Of a stretch of DNA of 33,939 bases, positions 7,026 to 14,967 are shown in pieces. Each line of letters starts with the position of its first letter. Positions within the stretch are counted from its first letter, which is position 1. This stretch comes from Hyphomicrobiales bacterium. GTDB lineage: Bacteria > Pseudomonadota > Alphaproteobacteria > Rhizobiales > JAJFHC01. The notes beneath the pieces are model-generated. The model worked only from the letters and a program-made list of their open reading frames with translations, did not search any database and was not told where the DNA came from. The DNA is taken from NCBI GenBank assembly GCA_021775835.1, contig JAJFHC010000088.1:1-33939 (forward strand), given 5' to 3'. The position numbers and the translations under genes are program-made.

Positions 7026-9056
7026 ATGCCGCGTCCATATATAAACTATTCAATTGACCAACTTGTGGAGGTGTACGAACGGGCCTTTGCGGCCAACGAC
7101 GTAAAGACAATGAAAAAACTGGCTCGTGAGCTTAAGCCTCGCAAAACGCCTAGAGCCAAAGAACTCAAGGCAACCGTAGAAATCTATTTGACCAATAATG
7201 CTGCACTACCCGACATAGCGGAACCAAATTTAGTGGCGAGGCGGGCGCCAACGGGCAACACCAAACATCTGCGACGGAACCATCCTAGAAAAGGAGCACC
7301 AAAAGGCGCGCCTTCACCTATTCGTCTCAAGCCGACTTCTGAACAAGCTCAAGCTATTGACTGCTTTCTCACAGGCGGTTCTTTAAAGATTAATGCCTAT
7401 GCCGGAACGGGGAAGACGGCGACACTGGAGATGCTGGCGCAAGCCACTCAAGAACGGGGGCAATACATCGCTTTCAACAAGAACATAGTGAAGGACGCAA
7501 AGGAGAAGTTTCCCAACACAGTGTCATGCTCCACTACACACGGATTGGCTTTCAGGGCAACACCGTCGGCTTATAAGAACCGCATCGAAAAGATGACCGG
7601 CAGAATGAATGCCAATCAGCTTGCCGAACTGCTGGGTTTCAAACGTTGGCGAGTTGATAAGCACCATACACTTGCACCACGCTCTCAGGGCTTTCTGATA
7701 CTAGATACCATTCGGAAGTTTGCACAGAGTGCGGACTTGGAACCGACGGCCTTACATGTTCCCCAACATGGTTCACTGATCGCAGCCCCGGCGTCTACCT
7801 TGGATGCGGTCAATGAATTTGCGGTCAAAGGGGCTAATCATGTTTGGAGACGAATGCTCGAAGCTGATGATCAAATTCCGTTGGGGCATGACGGGTATTT
7901 GAAGCTCTGGGCATTGTCCGACCCGATAATTCAGGCCGACTACATTTTGCTTGATGAAGCACAAGATACAAACCCTGTAGTTCTTGATGTTCTAACCAAA
8001 CAGCAATCGCAGATGATCTATGTTGGTGACAAGTACCAACAAATTTATGAGTGGCGTGGTGCCGTAAACGCAATGGAAATGATCGGTACAGACCACAGCA
8101 CATTCCTCACAACTTCATTTCGTTTCGGCGAGGCCATTGCAGAAGGTGCCACTAACATTCTTGCGCTGCTTGGAGAAGACAAGCCCATGAGGGGCAATCC
8201 CAGCATCAGAAGCTACGTTGGAGAAGTAGAACCACAAACCATTCTCGCACGGACAAATGCCTCTACGATCACTGCCATTATTGACGCCCTTGATATTGAA
8301 AGACAGCCTCATCTAGTTGGTGGCAACGGAGAACTGATGGAGATGTTGCGTGGTGTCCAAGCCTTAAAGAATGGCGAAGCGAGCACGGTTCCTGACTTCT
8401 TCGGCTTCACAAATTGGCAAGAGGTAGTCGAATTTGCCAAGAGCGGAGAGGGAGAACACTTGCTGACGTTTGTCAACCTTGTTGAGGGGCGTGGCGAGCG
8501 ACAGCTAATGTGGGCCTTGAACCGTACGGTCGATGAAGAACGTAGTGATTTGATTATCTCTACTGCTCACAAATCGAAGGGGCGAGAATGGTCGAAGGTT
8601 CGTCTGATGGACGACTTTCTAAAGAGCCAGCCTAAACGATCCCCCAACAAGAACAATGATTGTACCTCAAATGGACACGACCCAGCCGAGCTTCGACTTT
8701 TCTACGTTGCATTTACACGGGCCAGAGAAGCTATTGAAGTTTCTCCATTACTAATTCCTATAATCAGAGGAAATCCGAAACTCGTCCATCATGATAGTCC
8801 GATTGTGGCAAAGCAAACTGCGACGTCGAGACCAAACAAGTTGAAGGATATATCGGCCCATAGTGTTGGAATGAGTAAGTCGAGCCGCCAAAATGCGGAC
8901 TACACCGAAAGGAAGTCAAAGGCGGACTTCGAGGTTGTTCCGATAAGGGAGCCCTCGACCAATCGATCAGCGTCAAAGGCAGGCGCAGTTCGAGAAAGTG
9001 CCGGACAAAAACCTGCGAAACGCAAGGGTTTGTTCGGTTGGCTCTTAGGGAAATAG
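7026..9056 (+). CDS. UvrD/Rep-type SF1 DNA helicase
   Basis: This 676-residue protein has the SF1A helicase motifs in order: a Q-motif-like SEQAQAIDCFL, Walker A AYAGTGKT (K130), motif Ia SCSTTHGLAFR, motif II LLDEAQD (near residue 310), motif III YVGDKYQQIYEWRGA, motif IV TTSFRFG, motif V STAHKSKGREW and motif VI LFYVAFTRARE. Motif III with YQQIYEWRGA is typical of the FBH1-like UvrD branch. The first 100 residues are basic with no known domain. The C-terminal tail of about 80 residues is basic and ends in KRKGLFGWLLGK, which could contact DNA or membrane. There is no nuclease domain and no partner gene on the same strand. It is probably an element-encoded repair, replication or defence helicase. 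Confidence 0.92.
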   Translation: MPRPYINYSIDQLVEVYERAFAANDVKTMKKLARELKPRKTPRAKELKATVEIYLTNNAALPDIAEPNLVARRAPTGNTKHLRRNHPRKGAPKGAPSPIRLKPTSEQAQAIDCFLTGGSLKINAYAGTGKTATLEMLAQATQERGQYIAFNKNIVKDAKEKFPNTVSCSTTHGLAFRATPSAYKNRIEKMTGRMNANQLAELLGFKRWRVDKHHTLAPRSQGFLILDTIRKFAQSADLEPTALHVPQHGSLIAAPASTLDAVNEFAVKGANHVWRRMLEADDQIPLGHDGYLKLWALSDPIIQADYILLDEAQDTNPVVLDVLTKQQSQMIYVGDKYQQIYEWRGAVNAMEMIGTDHSTFLTTSFRFGEAIAEGATNILALLGEDKPMRGNPSIRSYVGEVEPQTILARTNASTITAIIDALDIERQPHLVGGNGELMEMLRGVQALKNGEASTVPDFFGFTNWQEVVEFAKSGEGEHLLTFVNLVEGRGERQLMWALNRTVDEERSDLIISTAHKSKGREWSKVRLMDDFLKSQPKRSPNKNNDCTSNGHDPAELRLFYVAFTRAREAIEVSPLLIPIIRGNPKLVHHDSPIVAKQTATSRPNKLKDISAHSVGMSKSSRQNADYTERKSKADFEVVPIREPSTNRSASKAGAVRESAGQKPAKRKGLFGWLLGK

Positions 9057-9078
9057 ATAGTCTGTTTCAACTGCTATT

Positions 9079-9411
9079 TTATTTCTCTTTAAATATGTCG
9101 ATGCCCAATTTCTTCTCGTAGTCCAGCGCGGCGTCACACGCACTGTCAGCGAGCATGGTGAAGAGTTTTGCACTTTCGCCTTTTTGATGGTCAGTCATTG
9201 CGCCGTTTGAGGCAACAGCTGCCTGATCGGTTGCATCTAGTTCCTTGATGATGGTCAGCACACCAGCGGGATTTATCTTCAGCGTGCCGCAGGCAGCGAC
9301 AGCTGCTTGTGCGTAACCAAGCTGTTGATGCGTCTTCATCTGTTCAAGGATGCCCGCAGAGACATGGGAATTCATTGCGGAAAGCAATAATGCCAAACCC
9401 AACGTTTTCAT
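9079..9411 (-). CDS. Small exported hypothetical protein
   Basis: This protein has 110 residues from the ATG at 9411, chosen because AGGAG lies six bases upstream. An ATG seven codons earlier lacks an RBS. Residues 1-19 form a signal peptide (MKTLGLALLLSAMNSHVSA). The mature part is helical with two cysteines (AACGTLK and DSACDAA) that could form a disulfide across a helical hairpin. I do not recognise the family. It is convergent with the helicase gene (22-base gap), and its neighbours downstream on the minus strand (9611-10623) also encode exported or membrane proteins. Confidence 0.75.
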   Translation of the reverse strand: MKTLGLALLLSAMNSHVSAGILEQMKTHQQLGYAQAAVAACGTLKINPAGVLTIIKELDATDQAAVASNGAMTDHQKGESAKLFTMLADSACDAALDYEKKLGIDIFKEK

Positions 9412-9610
9412 AAATAGCTCCTGCCTTTTCATTCCGACTACCTCGCCACAATGTTCAGTACGCTGAACGATGGTTTGTTGCTGCTCCTCGAATACGACCT
9501 CCAGCGAGGATCAATGCATTAATCGGGGGGCTAACAACAATTACCCATCCCACGAACGTCCGCCCTCAACACAAATGATCTTCGTAATTGGGACAATCTC
9601 TTGTCTCAAA

Positions 9611-9979
9611 TTATTTTGTAACCGTGACCGTTTTGCCTGATCTTGTAATTAGAGCCAGCAGGCCAGTGATCACGGCACCGATCAGCCAGATACCGACAAT
9701 GAAGGTGAATGCAATTCCTCCACCTATTGCTGCTCCAGCCTTTTCTGCATCACTTCCCGATGTATCGACACTATCGCCGACGACAGCGCCCGTGGAGATC
9801 AACCAAACCAGCATCAAGCCGTTCCACCCTAAGAAAACTATCAAGAAGACCCAACCAAAGAAGCAACTTTGCGTTTTGTAATGGTGGTACTCATCGCTCC
9901 GTCTTCCTCTTGTTGACTGCTTGGAATTGTTTCTAAATTGCGGATGGTTCAGTTTCTGCCCCAACGTGGTGCACGCCAT
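9611..9979 (-). CDS. Small two-TM membrane protein, paralogue of 14184-14480 gene
   Basis: This frame has two membrane helices (FFGWVFLIVFLGWNGLMLVW and FTFIVGIWLIGAVITGLLA) joined by a small polar loop with an EKAGAAIGGGIAF stretch. It is clearly homologous to the protein at 14184-14480, which shares F/WFG, then E-A-G-AIG-GA, a second helix and a basic end. The frame's only ATG (9979) overlaps the nuclease gene by 31 bases, and its first 35 residues do not match the paralogue. A better-placed ATG (near 9893, behind GAGGAAG) reads in another frame and stops after 17 codons. A -1 frameshift near the AAAA run around 9879 would join it to the membrane frame. Either the gene has a recent frameshift or the long N-terminus is real. 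Confidence 0.6.
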   Translation of the reverse strand: MACTTLGQKLNHPQFRNNSKQSTRGRRSDEYHHYKTQSCFFGWVFLIVFLGWNGLMLVWLISTGAVVGDSVDTSGSDAEKAGAAIGGGIAFTFIVGIWLIGAVITGLLALITRSGKTVTVTK

Positions 9980-10623
9980 CCAGCATCAAGAGCTTCCCGC
10001 TCAGTGCAAAACCACGTTTCTCCCTTTTTCAAAGAAACTCTTGTCCGGCTATACCAAGGTGACCAAGGTGCATGATAGATGCGACCGCTCTTGGAAATGT
10101 TCCCCTTGATTGGACACCCATCTGGTGCTTTCTGTTTTGCCACCTCCCAGCGTCGTTTCCGGTAGACCCATGCAGTTTCAGTCTCGGCTCTCCAAATGCC
10201 TAAGCCTGCTTTCCTTGCTTCCGCCTCCGCCCCAACATAGTCGTCTGAGAATTTTCTGTAGGCCCATGCATGGCCCCGGCGAACCATTGTGTCGTTGATC
10301 TCAATCAAGCCCGCCTTGCATACAGCTAACGTTCGGTCGTAGTCATCGCGTCCGCGATTATCGCAAGTTATGTCTTTGCCTCGGACAAGAACGGTGAGCG
10401 CATCGGTCGCTTCATTACCGCAAGGCCATTTCTTCCCGTTGGGTCGGTTGCACTTCTGGCCCGGTTCCGGGGTATCGATCCCATGCAGCCTGTATGCCGT
10501 TCCCGCGATCTCCAGCGTATCTCCATCTACAACGACTACTTCGCCCGCAGAAGCGCTCAGACACGCCAAGAGAAGCGCAGGTAACGTAATTGCAAACCAT
10601 CGCCGTTTGGTAATTGGTCTCAT
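9949..10623 (-). CDS. Secreted thermonuclease (SNase-like) with C-terminal module
   Basis: This 224-residue protein begins with a signal peptide (about residues 1-26, basic start, then LPALLLACLSASAG). An SNase domain follows: VVDGDTLEIAG, YRLHGIDTPEPGQ (metal and active-site Arg region) and RGRDDYDRTLAVC, where DR-x-LA carries the second catalytic arginine. After about residue 165 comes a conserved extension (GCPIKGNIS, GRIYHAPWSPWY, GETWFCTEREALDAGWR) seen on many alphaproteobacterial SNase-like proteins. It should cleave DNA or RNA in the periplasm or medium with Ca2+. Cysteines are frequent, which fits an exported protein. In an element it may degrade incoming nucleic acid or simply be cargo. 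Confidence 0.9.
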   Translation of the reverse strand: MRPITKRRWFAITLPALLLACLSASAGEVVVVDGDTLEIAGTAYRLHGIDTPEPGQKCNRPNGKKWPCGNEATDALTVLVRGKDITCDNRGRDDYDRTLAVCKAGLIEINDTMVRRGHAWAYRKFSDDYVGAEAEARKAGLGIWRAETETAWVYRKRRWEVAKQKAPDGCPIKGNISKSGRIYHAPWSPWYSRTRVSLKKGETWFCTEREALDAGWRAPRWGRN

Positions 10624-10756
10624 GCTGTCGACTGCCCCTCGCTCGTCATTTGTTCATTCTACGTGGCGACATCGGAGAACCTGTCGTTGCAGATATCCGC
10701 AAGAACAGAAACACAGCGGGGAACTCTCACTTCGCCATCCTGTCCTTCGCGACAGG

Positions 10757-11236
10757 TTAGTCAGAAATTCCTACTTGGTGGTATCGAGCGTAAGTGTCGA
10801 TGCCGTTCCAGTCTGACGGCATACTCGACTTCAGACCGCGCTCAGTGAGCCTCTTGTCCTCCGCCAGTGTCAGTACGCCGAGCCGGTAGTTGCTTTTCAA
10901 AAACGCTTCGATCGTTTCCGGTTGGTGATCATTCAGCGTACGAAGCCTTTCCCGGAGAACTGCAATCGGGATTGAGTGATCCTTGATCAATCGGTCACTC
11001 GCCTTCCCGTCGATAGTTCGCTTTGCCTCAGAGGAGATAAAATGCATGTTGAGCAACGCTTCACGTTGCTTGACGGGATCGGGGTTGTTGAACCATTTGG
11101 GGCGGCCATTTCTGTTGAGAAACGGTCCGCCAAAGTGATAGGCGAACCAGTTGTCAACGAACCCACGGAATGTAGGGCCGTCGCGGTCCCCTGAGTTCAG
11201 ATACAGCTGTAGGTACAGGAGATAAACTTGGTCCAC
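10757..11236 (-). CDS. Hypothetical protein of island backbone
   Basis: This protein is not recognised. I prefer the GTG at 11236 because GGGGGGAG lies four bases upstream, giving 159 residues. A GTG at 11272 would add 12 residues but has a poor RBS. The sequence is soluble and mixed alpha/beta, with WF-rich segments (FVDNWFAYHFGG, GRPKWFNNPDPVKQREALL) and a conserved-looking end (MPSDWNGIDTYARYHQVGI). One region, DHSIPIAVLRERL, resembles the H-x-I/V-P-x3-L pattern of some HNH-like proteins, but no HNH motif is present. It is the last gene of the minus-strand backbone module and lies downstream of dyad copy 2. Confidence 0.6.
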   Translation of the reverse strand: MDQVYLLYLQLYLNSGDRDGPTFRGFVDNWFAYHFGGPFLNRNGRPKWFNNPDPVKQREALLNMHFISSEAKRTIDGKASDRLIKDHSIPIAVLRERLRTLNDHQPETIEAFLKSNYRLGVLTLAEDKRLTERGLKSSMPSDWNGIDTYARYHQVGISD

Positions 11237-11301
11237 TGTACTCCCCCCGTTTTTTGACGATGTGCTCGTCACACTAACTCAATAACGCGACGTTGAGATA
11301 T

Positions 11302-11317
11302 TTGCACCCCGGTTCAA
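11302..11317. repeat. 16-bp dyad, copy 2
   Basis: TTGCACC-CC-GGTTCAA has six of seven arm bases paired around a CC centre. It lies 18 bases beyond the stop of the Rep-like gene and upstream of the next gene's start. It is related to copies at 2843, 12671 and 14968. Confidence 0.6.
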
Positions 11318-11334
11318 TTCCCTACTATGACCGA

Positions 11335-12741
11335 TCAAATACGACGCATGTTGTTTTTCAACTGGTCGAGAACATCTGCATAGGGTCTGGTGACTGCGTA
11401 ATCACGTCCTGTGGAGCGTCTACGGATATTGGTGGGCCGGAGCACCCCGCAGTCGACAAGCTGCCTGACAGCGCTCCTGTAGCTTTCTGGTCCGGAACCA
11501 GCTAGCCGTCCGTTGGCTACTAGCGGTGAAAGAACCCTGACCATATCAGCACCAGTCTGTTCACAGACAGTCGCTACGTGCCCAAGGAAAACTGTCAACT
11601 GAACCACCGTTCCATTCCGTCTGTTATCTCGTCTCCAAAGTTCCCGCAGAAACGGGTTTGCCCTGTTCGACCCAGACAACCTGTTCACTTCGGAGATTAG
11701 GAGAAAAAGGTTTTCCAGCCGCCCGTTCGTGAGTTGATGAACAGCATCGTACCGTCCGTAGATCGATCTTGGGTTCTTCAGATGACGTACCTCGCATCGA
11801 ACACGCCTTGGTGCTTTCGCGTAGATAACAAGCTTGGTATGTTTCTGTCCCAACGGAATGGTCAGGGATACGGCATTTTCCGGTCGCCTCGTCCTTGCGC
11901 TTCCCACATGGATACCGTCCATGGTGTAGAATGTTTCCTCCAGACCAGATGCGATTTCGGATGCGTGCCGTGCCAACGCGTGAACGGTCGATACCGCATC
12001 CGGTGTACCGAACTCCCAATACGTTTCCATCTGGCTTATTGCCCAGTGGTCCCAGTCGAATTGAAACTCGATATCCCGCGACGCAGTTCCGTCCCAAGAC
12101 GCTTCGGCTCGCCCTTCGTCAGTTGGCTCTAGAGACCTTCGCGGTTCCAGAACGCGCTCTATGAAAGCCAGGGAGGCCCGTATGGCGTATTCATTGATGG
12201 TCTGCGCATCGGCGTTGACTGCCAACCTTGTATCGGCGTCACAGAAGTAGTTGTTTCCGTTATCCAAGGTTTCGTCCCGGATCATTCGATCACGGGCTTC
12301 ATCAAACGTTGGAAAGATGCCACGCCTCAGTGCCCGCAGCCGCGTTTGACGGCATTCACAACTTGCAAGCATTCTGGTGGGATTGACTTCGAGCGTAACG
12401 TGCATGTTCCAGATCGAGCTCAGACCCGTCCCTGTCGCTGTCCTTCGGTTGGTCCTCCAGAACTTGAAACTTGCTCCAAGCAACGGAACCTCTTCCCGCA
12501 ATTGAAACTTGATGCTGGTGTTTGAAGGATCGCGGGCTGGTGATGTGATTGAGCCCCCCGCCCGAAGGGACCTTAGATACCGATAGAGGTTTCCCCCGTC
12601 CGCAACGTGTACAGCACCTGAACGAAAATCCAGTTTGATCCTGTCGTTCCAAGCCAGTTCGGGATCAGCGGTGCACCCCGGTGCAAAATTTCGGAGTGGA
12701 ACCCGTCGCCTGCGCGTTTGGTTCTGTGGTCGCCTTGCCAT
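11335..12741 (-). CDS. Possible replication-initiator-like protein with C-terminal winged helix
   Basis: This protein has 468 residues from the ATG at 12741, with a TTG two codons upstream as an alternative. The N-terminus is highly basic (ARRPQNQTRRRR). A central segment, KHTKLVIYAKAPRRVRCEVRH, resembles the K-x-x-x-YxK...R-E-R strand pair found in rolling-circle initiators of the Rep_trans/phage gpII type, and WNMHVTLEVNPTRML could be an earlier strand. The last 60 residues (ESYRSAVRQLVDCGVLRPT to YAVTRPYADVLDQL) look like a winged-helix DNA-binding domain. I cannot point to an unambiguous catalytic tyrosine or HUH motif, so initiator function is a hypothesis. Dyad copies lie within its 5' end and just after its 3' end. 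Confidence 0.55.
   Translation of the reverse strand: MARRPQNQTRRRRVPLRNFAPGCTADPELAWNDRIKLDFRSGAVHVADGGNLYRYLRSLRAGGSITSPARDPSNTSIKFQLREEVPLLGASFKFWRTNRRTATGTGLSSIWNMHVTLEVNPTRMLASCECRQTRLRALRRGIFPTFDEARDRMIRDETLDNGNNYFCDADTRLAVNADAQTINEYAIRASLAFIERVLEPRRSLEPTDEGRAEASWDGTASRDIEFQFDWDHWAISQMETYWEFGTPDAVSTVHALARHASEIASGLEETFYTMDGIHVGSARTRRPENAVSLTIPLGQKHTKLVIYAKAPRRVRCEVRHLKNPRSIYGRYDAVHQLTNGRLENLFLLISEVNRLSGSNRANPFLRELWRRDNRRNGTVVQLTVFLGHVATVCEQTGADMVRVLSPLVANGRLAGSGPESYRSAVRQLVDCGVLRPTNIRRRSTGRDYAVTRPYADVLDQLKNNMRRI
12671..12686. repeat. 16-bp dyad, copy 3, inside coding sequence
   Basis: GTGCACC-CC-GGTGCAA pairs six of seven arm bases. It lies about 60 bases inside the start of the Rep-like gene. 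It is related to copies at 2843, 11302 and 14968. Being within a coding region it may be constrained by codons, so it is the weakest member of the set. Confidence 0.45.
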
Positions 12742-12865
12742 AGGCAACTATAGCTTCGCCGCAACTCTGTATGTGTGATTTCTGTATTTGTGCACATCTC
12801 TATAGAAGATGGAGTTGTCTGGGTCGGCATTTTAGTCAGCCGCAGAGTGCGCCATTCAAGGAATG

Positions 12866-13594
12866 TTAGTGAAAAATTGACGCGCATGAAAAGGCAGAAT
12901 GCGTCTCACAAGTCTCACTCGATTTTTTGTCAGTGCCCGGAATTTCGATCCGCCAAACCTCACGTTCATTGTCACAATGAGGTTCCGGTTCTCCGCGCCG
13001 CAGAGCGTCAATGTTTTCCCGCAAAATCTGGTTTTCGTCCAATAGCTGCAAGACATTCTCTATCAGTACGTCATCGGCATATTCTCGCAACGTGGCATTG
13101 GACTTGGCCGTCTGTGCAGCTTTGTATGGCTCCCAAAACCCAACGGAGTGAAGAAAATCAATCAGCGCGGCTTGCGCTTTCAGTGCGAGCTTCATGCCCC
13201 TACTCTTTGTTGCTGGATCGACAGTGTGGCTCCGGCCTTCCATTGAGTGTTGTTCGAACAGCCCAGACATCTTCAGTGCTTCTATTCTCATCGACTTATA
13301 AAATTCGATTGTGTCCTCAATCTCATCGACAGCCGCTTTGTAAGCACGCTCGGGTGTCGCATCCGCCATCTGCTTCATCATCTTAACTCGACGAAAATAG
13401 GTAGCCCTGCTTATGCCCAGAGAGCTCATGATCAGTTTCGTCGGAGCTCCGTTGCTTTTGAGGCGGATAATCTCGACGATGTCATCATAGACATGACGTC
13501 CAATGGTCTGCGCAAATTCCTCTTTGCCGTCGACAGGAAAGAAAGGGGTCCTCGTGCGTTTGCCAGATTTGTTTCTTGTTTGTTTCCTAGCCAT
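12866..13594 (-). CDS. Helix-turn-helix protein of island backbone
   Basis: This protein has 242 residues from the ATG at 13594 (GGCGGA upstream), 11 bases after the preceding gene. The open frame extends further upstream only by reading through that gene. The N-terminus is basic (MARKQTRNKSGKRTRT). Residues about 40-70 contain SNGAPTKLIMSSLGISRATY, an HTH of the homeodomain/Hin type, followed by a helical linker. A long helical region (ALKAQAALIDFLHSVGFW, ENVLQLLDENQILRENIDALR) may form a coiled coil and dimer. This layout resembles terminase small subunits or element regulators, but no family was identified. It is part of the operon that begins at 14480. Confidence 0.7.
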   Translation of the reverse strand: MARKQTRNKSGKRTRTPFFPVDGKEEFAQTIGRHVYDDIVEIIRLKSNGAPTKLIMSSLGISRATYFRRVKMMKQMADATPERAYKAAVDEIEDTIEFYKSMRIEALKMSGLFEQHSMEGRSHTVDPATKSRGMKLALKAQAALIDFLHSVGFWEPYKAAQTAKSNATLREYADDVLIENVLQLLDENQILRENIDALRRGEPEPHCDNEREVWRIEIPGTDKKSSETCETHSAFSCASIFH

Positions 13595-13605
13595 TGATCC
13601 GCCAC

Positions 13606-14187
13606 TCACTCCGGTTTCTGTGTGCCCACAATTCGGGAATGATCCAGCGTCAGTAGCTCGCTGAGATTGCATTCCGCATACAGATTGCTCTCGATCCTTA
13701 ACTCGTCTGCAAAATTCGGCCACAGTTCATGTTGTCCCGGAAGCCCTTTCGGATAGACTTCGTCGAAGGGACGGTACATGTCCTCCACGTTCAGCGTGAG
13801 CAGAGTGAACCACGCTCCGTGTACGTAGTGTTTTGCAACCAGCCGTAACCATGAGTGTGGATCGACGAACCGGCGATGAAGAACGTAGTGAGCCCGCTTA
13901 GACATTGGGATCCATGCCAACGGATTTCGGTAGTCCTCCAGATGCGTGAACATGTACCCCGCACCTTTGGGGTCTTCCGGTTTTGTAAACCCGGTCACAC
14001 AGCAGACGGTGGGGTTGTTCCCCCGCGAGTATCGCTCGTAACGTTGAGGTTTGCTCAGGACAGCCCGGTCCTTTGGCGAGAAGCCGTTATACCAGCGGTT
14101 CTTGTAATTCCTCACAGCGGCCTCCTGAGCGCCGCCAAACGACAATCCCAAGCCCCCAGAGGAATGAGGTTGTGAGTGTAGGTTCAA
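13606..14187 (-). CDS. Hypothetical protein, TTG start coupled to membrane gene
   Basis: I place the start at a TTG (14187), giving 193 residues. GGGAGG lies seven bases upstream, and TTGA overlaps the stop of the two-TM gene. The open frame continues further but only inside that gene. The middle holds VCCVTGFTKP, a CxxTG-type turn, then YMFTHLEDYRNPLAW, SKRAHYVLHRRFVDPHSW and HYVHGAWFTLL. The spaced Cys and His residues hint at a degenerate zinc or HNH-like fold, although the required HNH spacing is not evident. I do not know the family. The arrangement (membrane protein, this protein, HTH protein, all coupled) is a compact operon controlled from the region beside the XRE regulator. Confidence 0.65.
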   Translation of the reverse strand: MNLHSQPHSSGGLGLSFGGAQEAAVRNYKNRWYNGFSPKDRAVLSKPQRYERYSRGNNPTVCCVTGFTKPEDPKGAGYMFTHLEDYRNPLAWIPMSKRAHYVLHRRFVDPHSWLRLVAKHYVHGAWFTLLTLNVEDMYRPFDEVYPKGLPGQHELWPNFADELRIESNLYAECNLSELLTLDHSRIVGTQKPE

Positions 14188-14480
14188 GACGTAACCTCCC
14201 GGATAATCTTTTTGCCTCTCGTGGCCAGAACCAGCGCTCCAAGGATGGCATCTCCAATCATCCAAACAACAAGCCAGACGAACACTGCTGCTCCCGCTCC
14301 AATGGCCTTACCTGCTTCGTATGCTTCGGAGTTTGAAGTACCCGCCGGAGGGCTTCCGCTATCGCCCGAGAAAATGGCAATCAACCCGAGAACCATGATG
14401 ATGTTGAAGATGAAGAAGAGCCACTTGATCATTTTGCCGAACCAAGAACGCTGCCGGGTTTCAATCATCGTTCTTTCCAT
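14184..14480 (-). CDS. Small two-TM membrane protein, first gene of backbone operon
   Basis: This protein has about 98 residues. Possible starts are GTG 14489 (GGAG four bases upstream), ATG 14480 and ATG 14468; I list 14480 without strong preference. Two membrane helices (about residues 14-36 and 62-85) are separated by a Ser/Gly/Glu-rich loop (SGDSGSPPAGTSNSEAYEAG). It is a paralogue of the 9611-9979 protein, sharing WFG at the start of helix 1, EAGKAIGAGAA before helix 2 and a short basic tail. The function is unknown. The topology would place both termini in the cytoplasm. It is divergent from the XRE gene, so the 130 bases between them should hold both promoters. Confidence 0.75.
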   Translation of the reverse strand: MERTMIETRQRSWFGKMIKWLFFIFNIIMVLGLIAIFSGDSGSPPAGTSNSEAYEAGKAIGAGAAVFVWLVVWMIGDAILGALVLATRGKKIIREVTS

Positions 14481-14523
14481 AACGTTCACTCAGCTCCACC
14501 AAGTTTGACTTCGTCTATTTCTT

Positions 14524-14537
14524 CTATAATCGTATAG
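14524..14537. promoter_or_regulatory. Candidate operator dyad CTATA-ATCG-TATAG
   Basis: A perfect five-base inverted repeat with a four-base centre lies between the divergent backbone operon and the XRE gene. XRE/lambda-type repressors usually bind such A/T-rich dyads overlapping the promoter they control. The TATAAT-like core could itself be a -10 element. Assignment to the neighbouring regulator is inference. Confidence 0.45.
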
Positions 14538-14594
14538 TATTCCGGGTAAAAAGTCCATTATTAGAAGCTGTTATTCGTCGAAATATGCTGATGA

Positions 14595-14610
14595 CCGGAG
14601 CATTCTCCGG
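14595..14610. promoter_or_regulatory. Dyad CCGGAG-CATT-CTCCGG abutting XRE start
   Basis: A perfect six-base inverted repeat ends two bases before the XRE ATG. It contains the GGAG that would serve as RBS, so it could be an autoregulatory operator or an RNA hairpin hiding the ribosome site. Confidence 0.45.
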
Positions 14611-14612
14611 GT

Positions 14613-14936
14613 ATGGCAAATGACACGAAGTTTGGAAAACAGCTCCGGGCGATACGCAACAATGTGGAATGGAGCCAGGGTGATTTGGCCAACGCAACCG
14701 GCCTGTCCGTCGAGGCAATCTCTAATCTCGAACGGGGGCTGAACTATCCGAGTTACCAGACACTCGAAAAACTCTCGGAAGCCCTTAAAGTGCCTGTACG
14801 GGACTTCTTCGAGTTTGACGAACAGGAGAGCGCGAGGTCTGAATTGCTTGTCGCGTTGCTGACAAATGCCCGACAACTATCTGATAGCGACTTAGCTGCG
14901 GCGGTGAAGATTATGCAGGTTCTCGTGCAGAGGTGA
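14613..14936 (+). CDS. XRE-family transcriptional regulator
   Basis: This 107-residue protein has a standard HTH_XRE domain at residues about 8-62: QLRAIRNNVEWSQGDLANAT, then GLSVEAISNLERGLNYPSYQ (recognition helix), then LEKLSEALKVP and DFF. A C-terminal helical segment of about 40 residues may dimerise. Small XRE proteins of this kind repress element excision or transfer operons. It is transcribed away from the backbone operon and convergently with the integrase gene. The ATG is placed by the domain start and the dyad-embedded GGAG. Confidence 0.93.
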   Translation: MANDTKFGKQLRAIRNNVEWSQGDLANATGLSVEAISNLERGLNYPSYQTLEKLSEALKVPVRDFFEFDEQESARSELLVALLTNARQLSDSDLAAAVKIMQVLVQR

Positions 14937-14967
14937 CTTTCAAGTACGGTCTTGCGCAAACAATGAA

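Noticed and set aside
6895..7035. Stop-free minus-strand frame with protein-like sequence upstream of the helicase
   Set aside because: It has no ATG, GTG or TTG except very near its end, so it would give at most about 20 residues.
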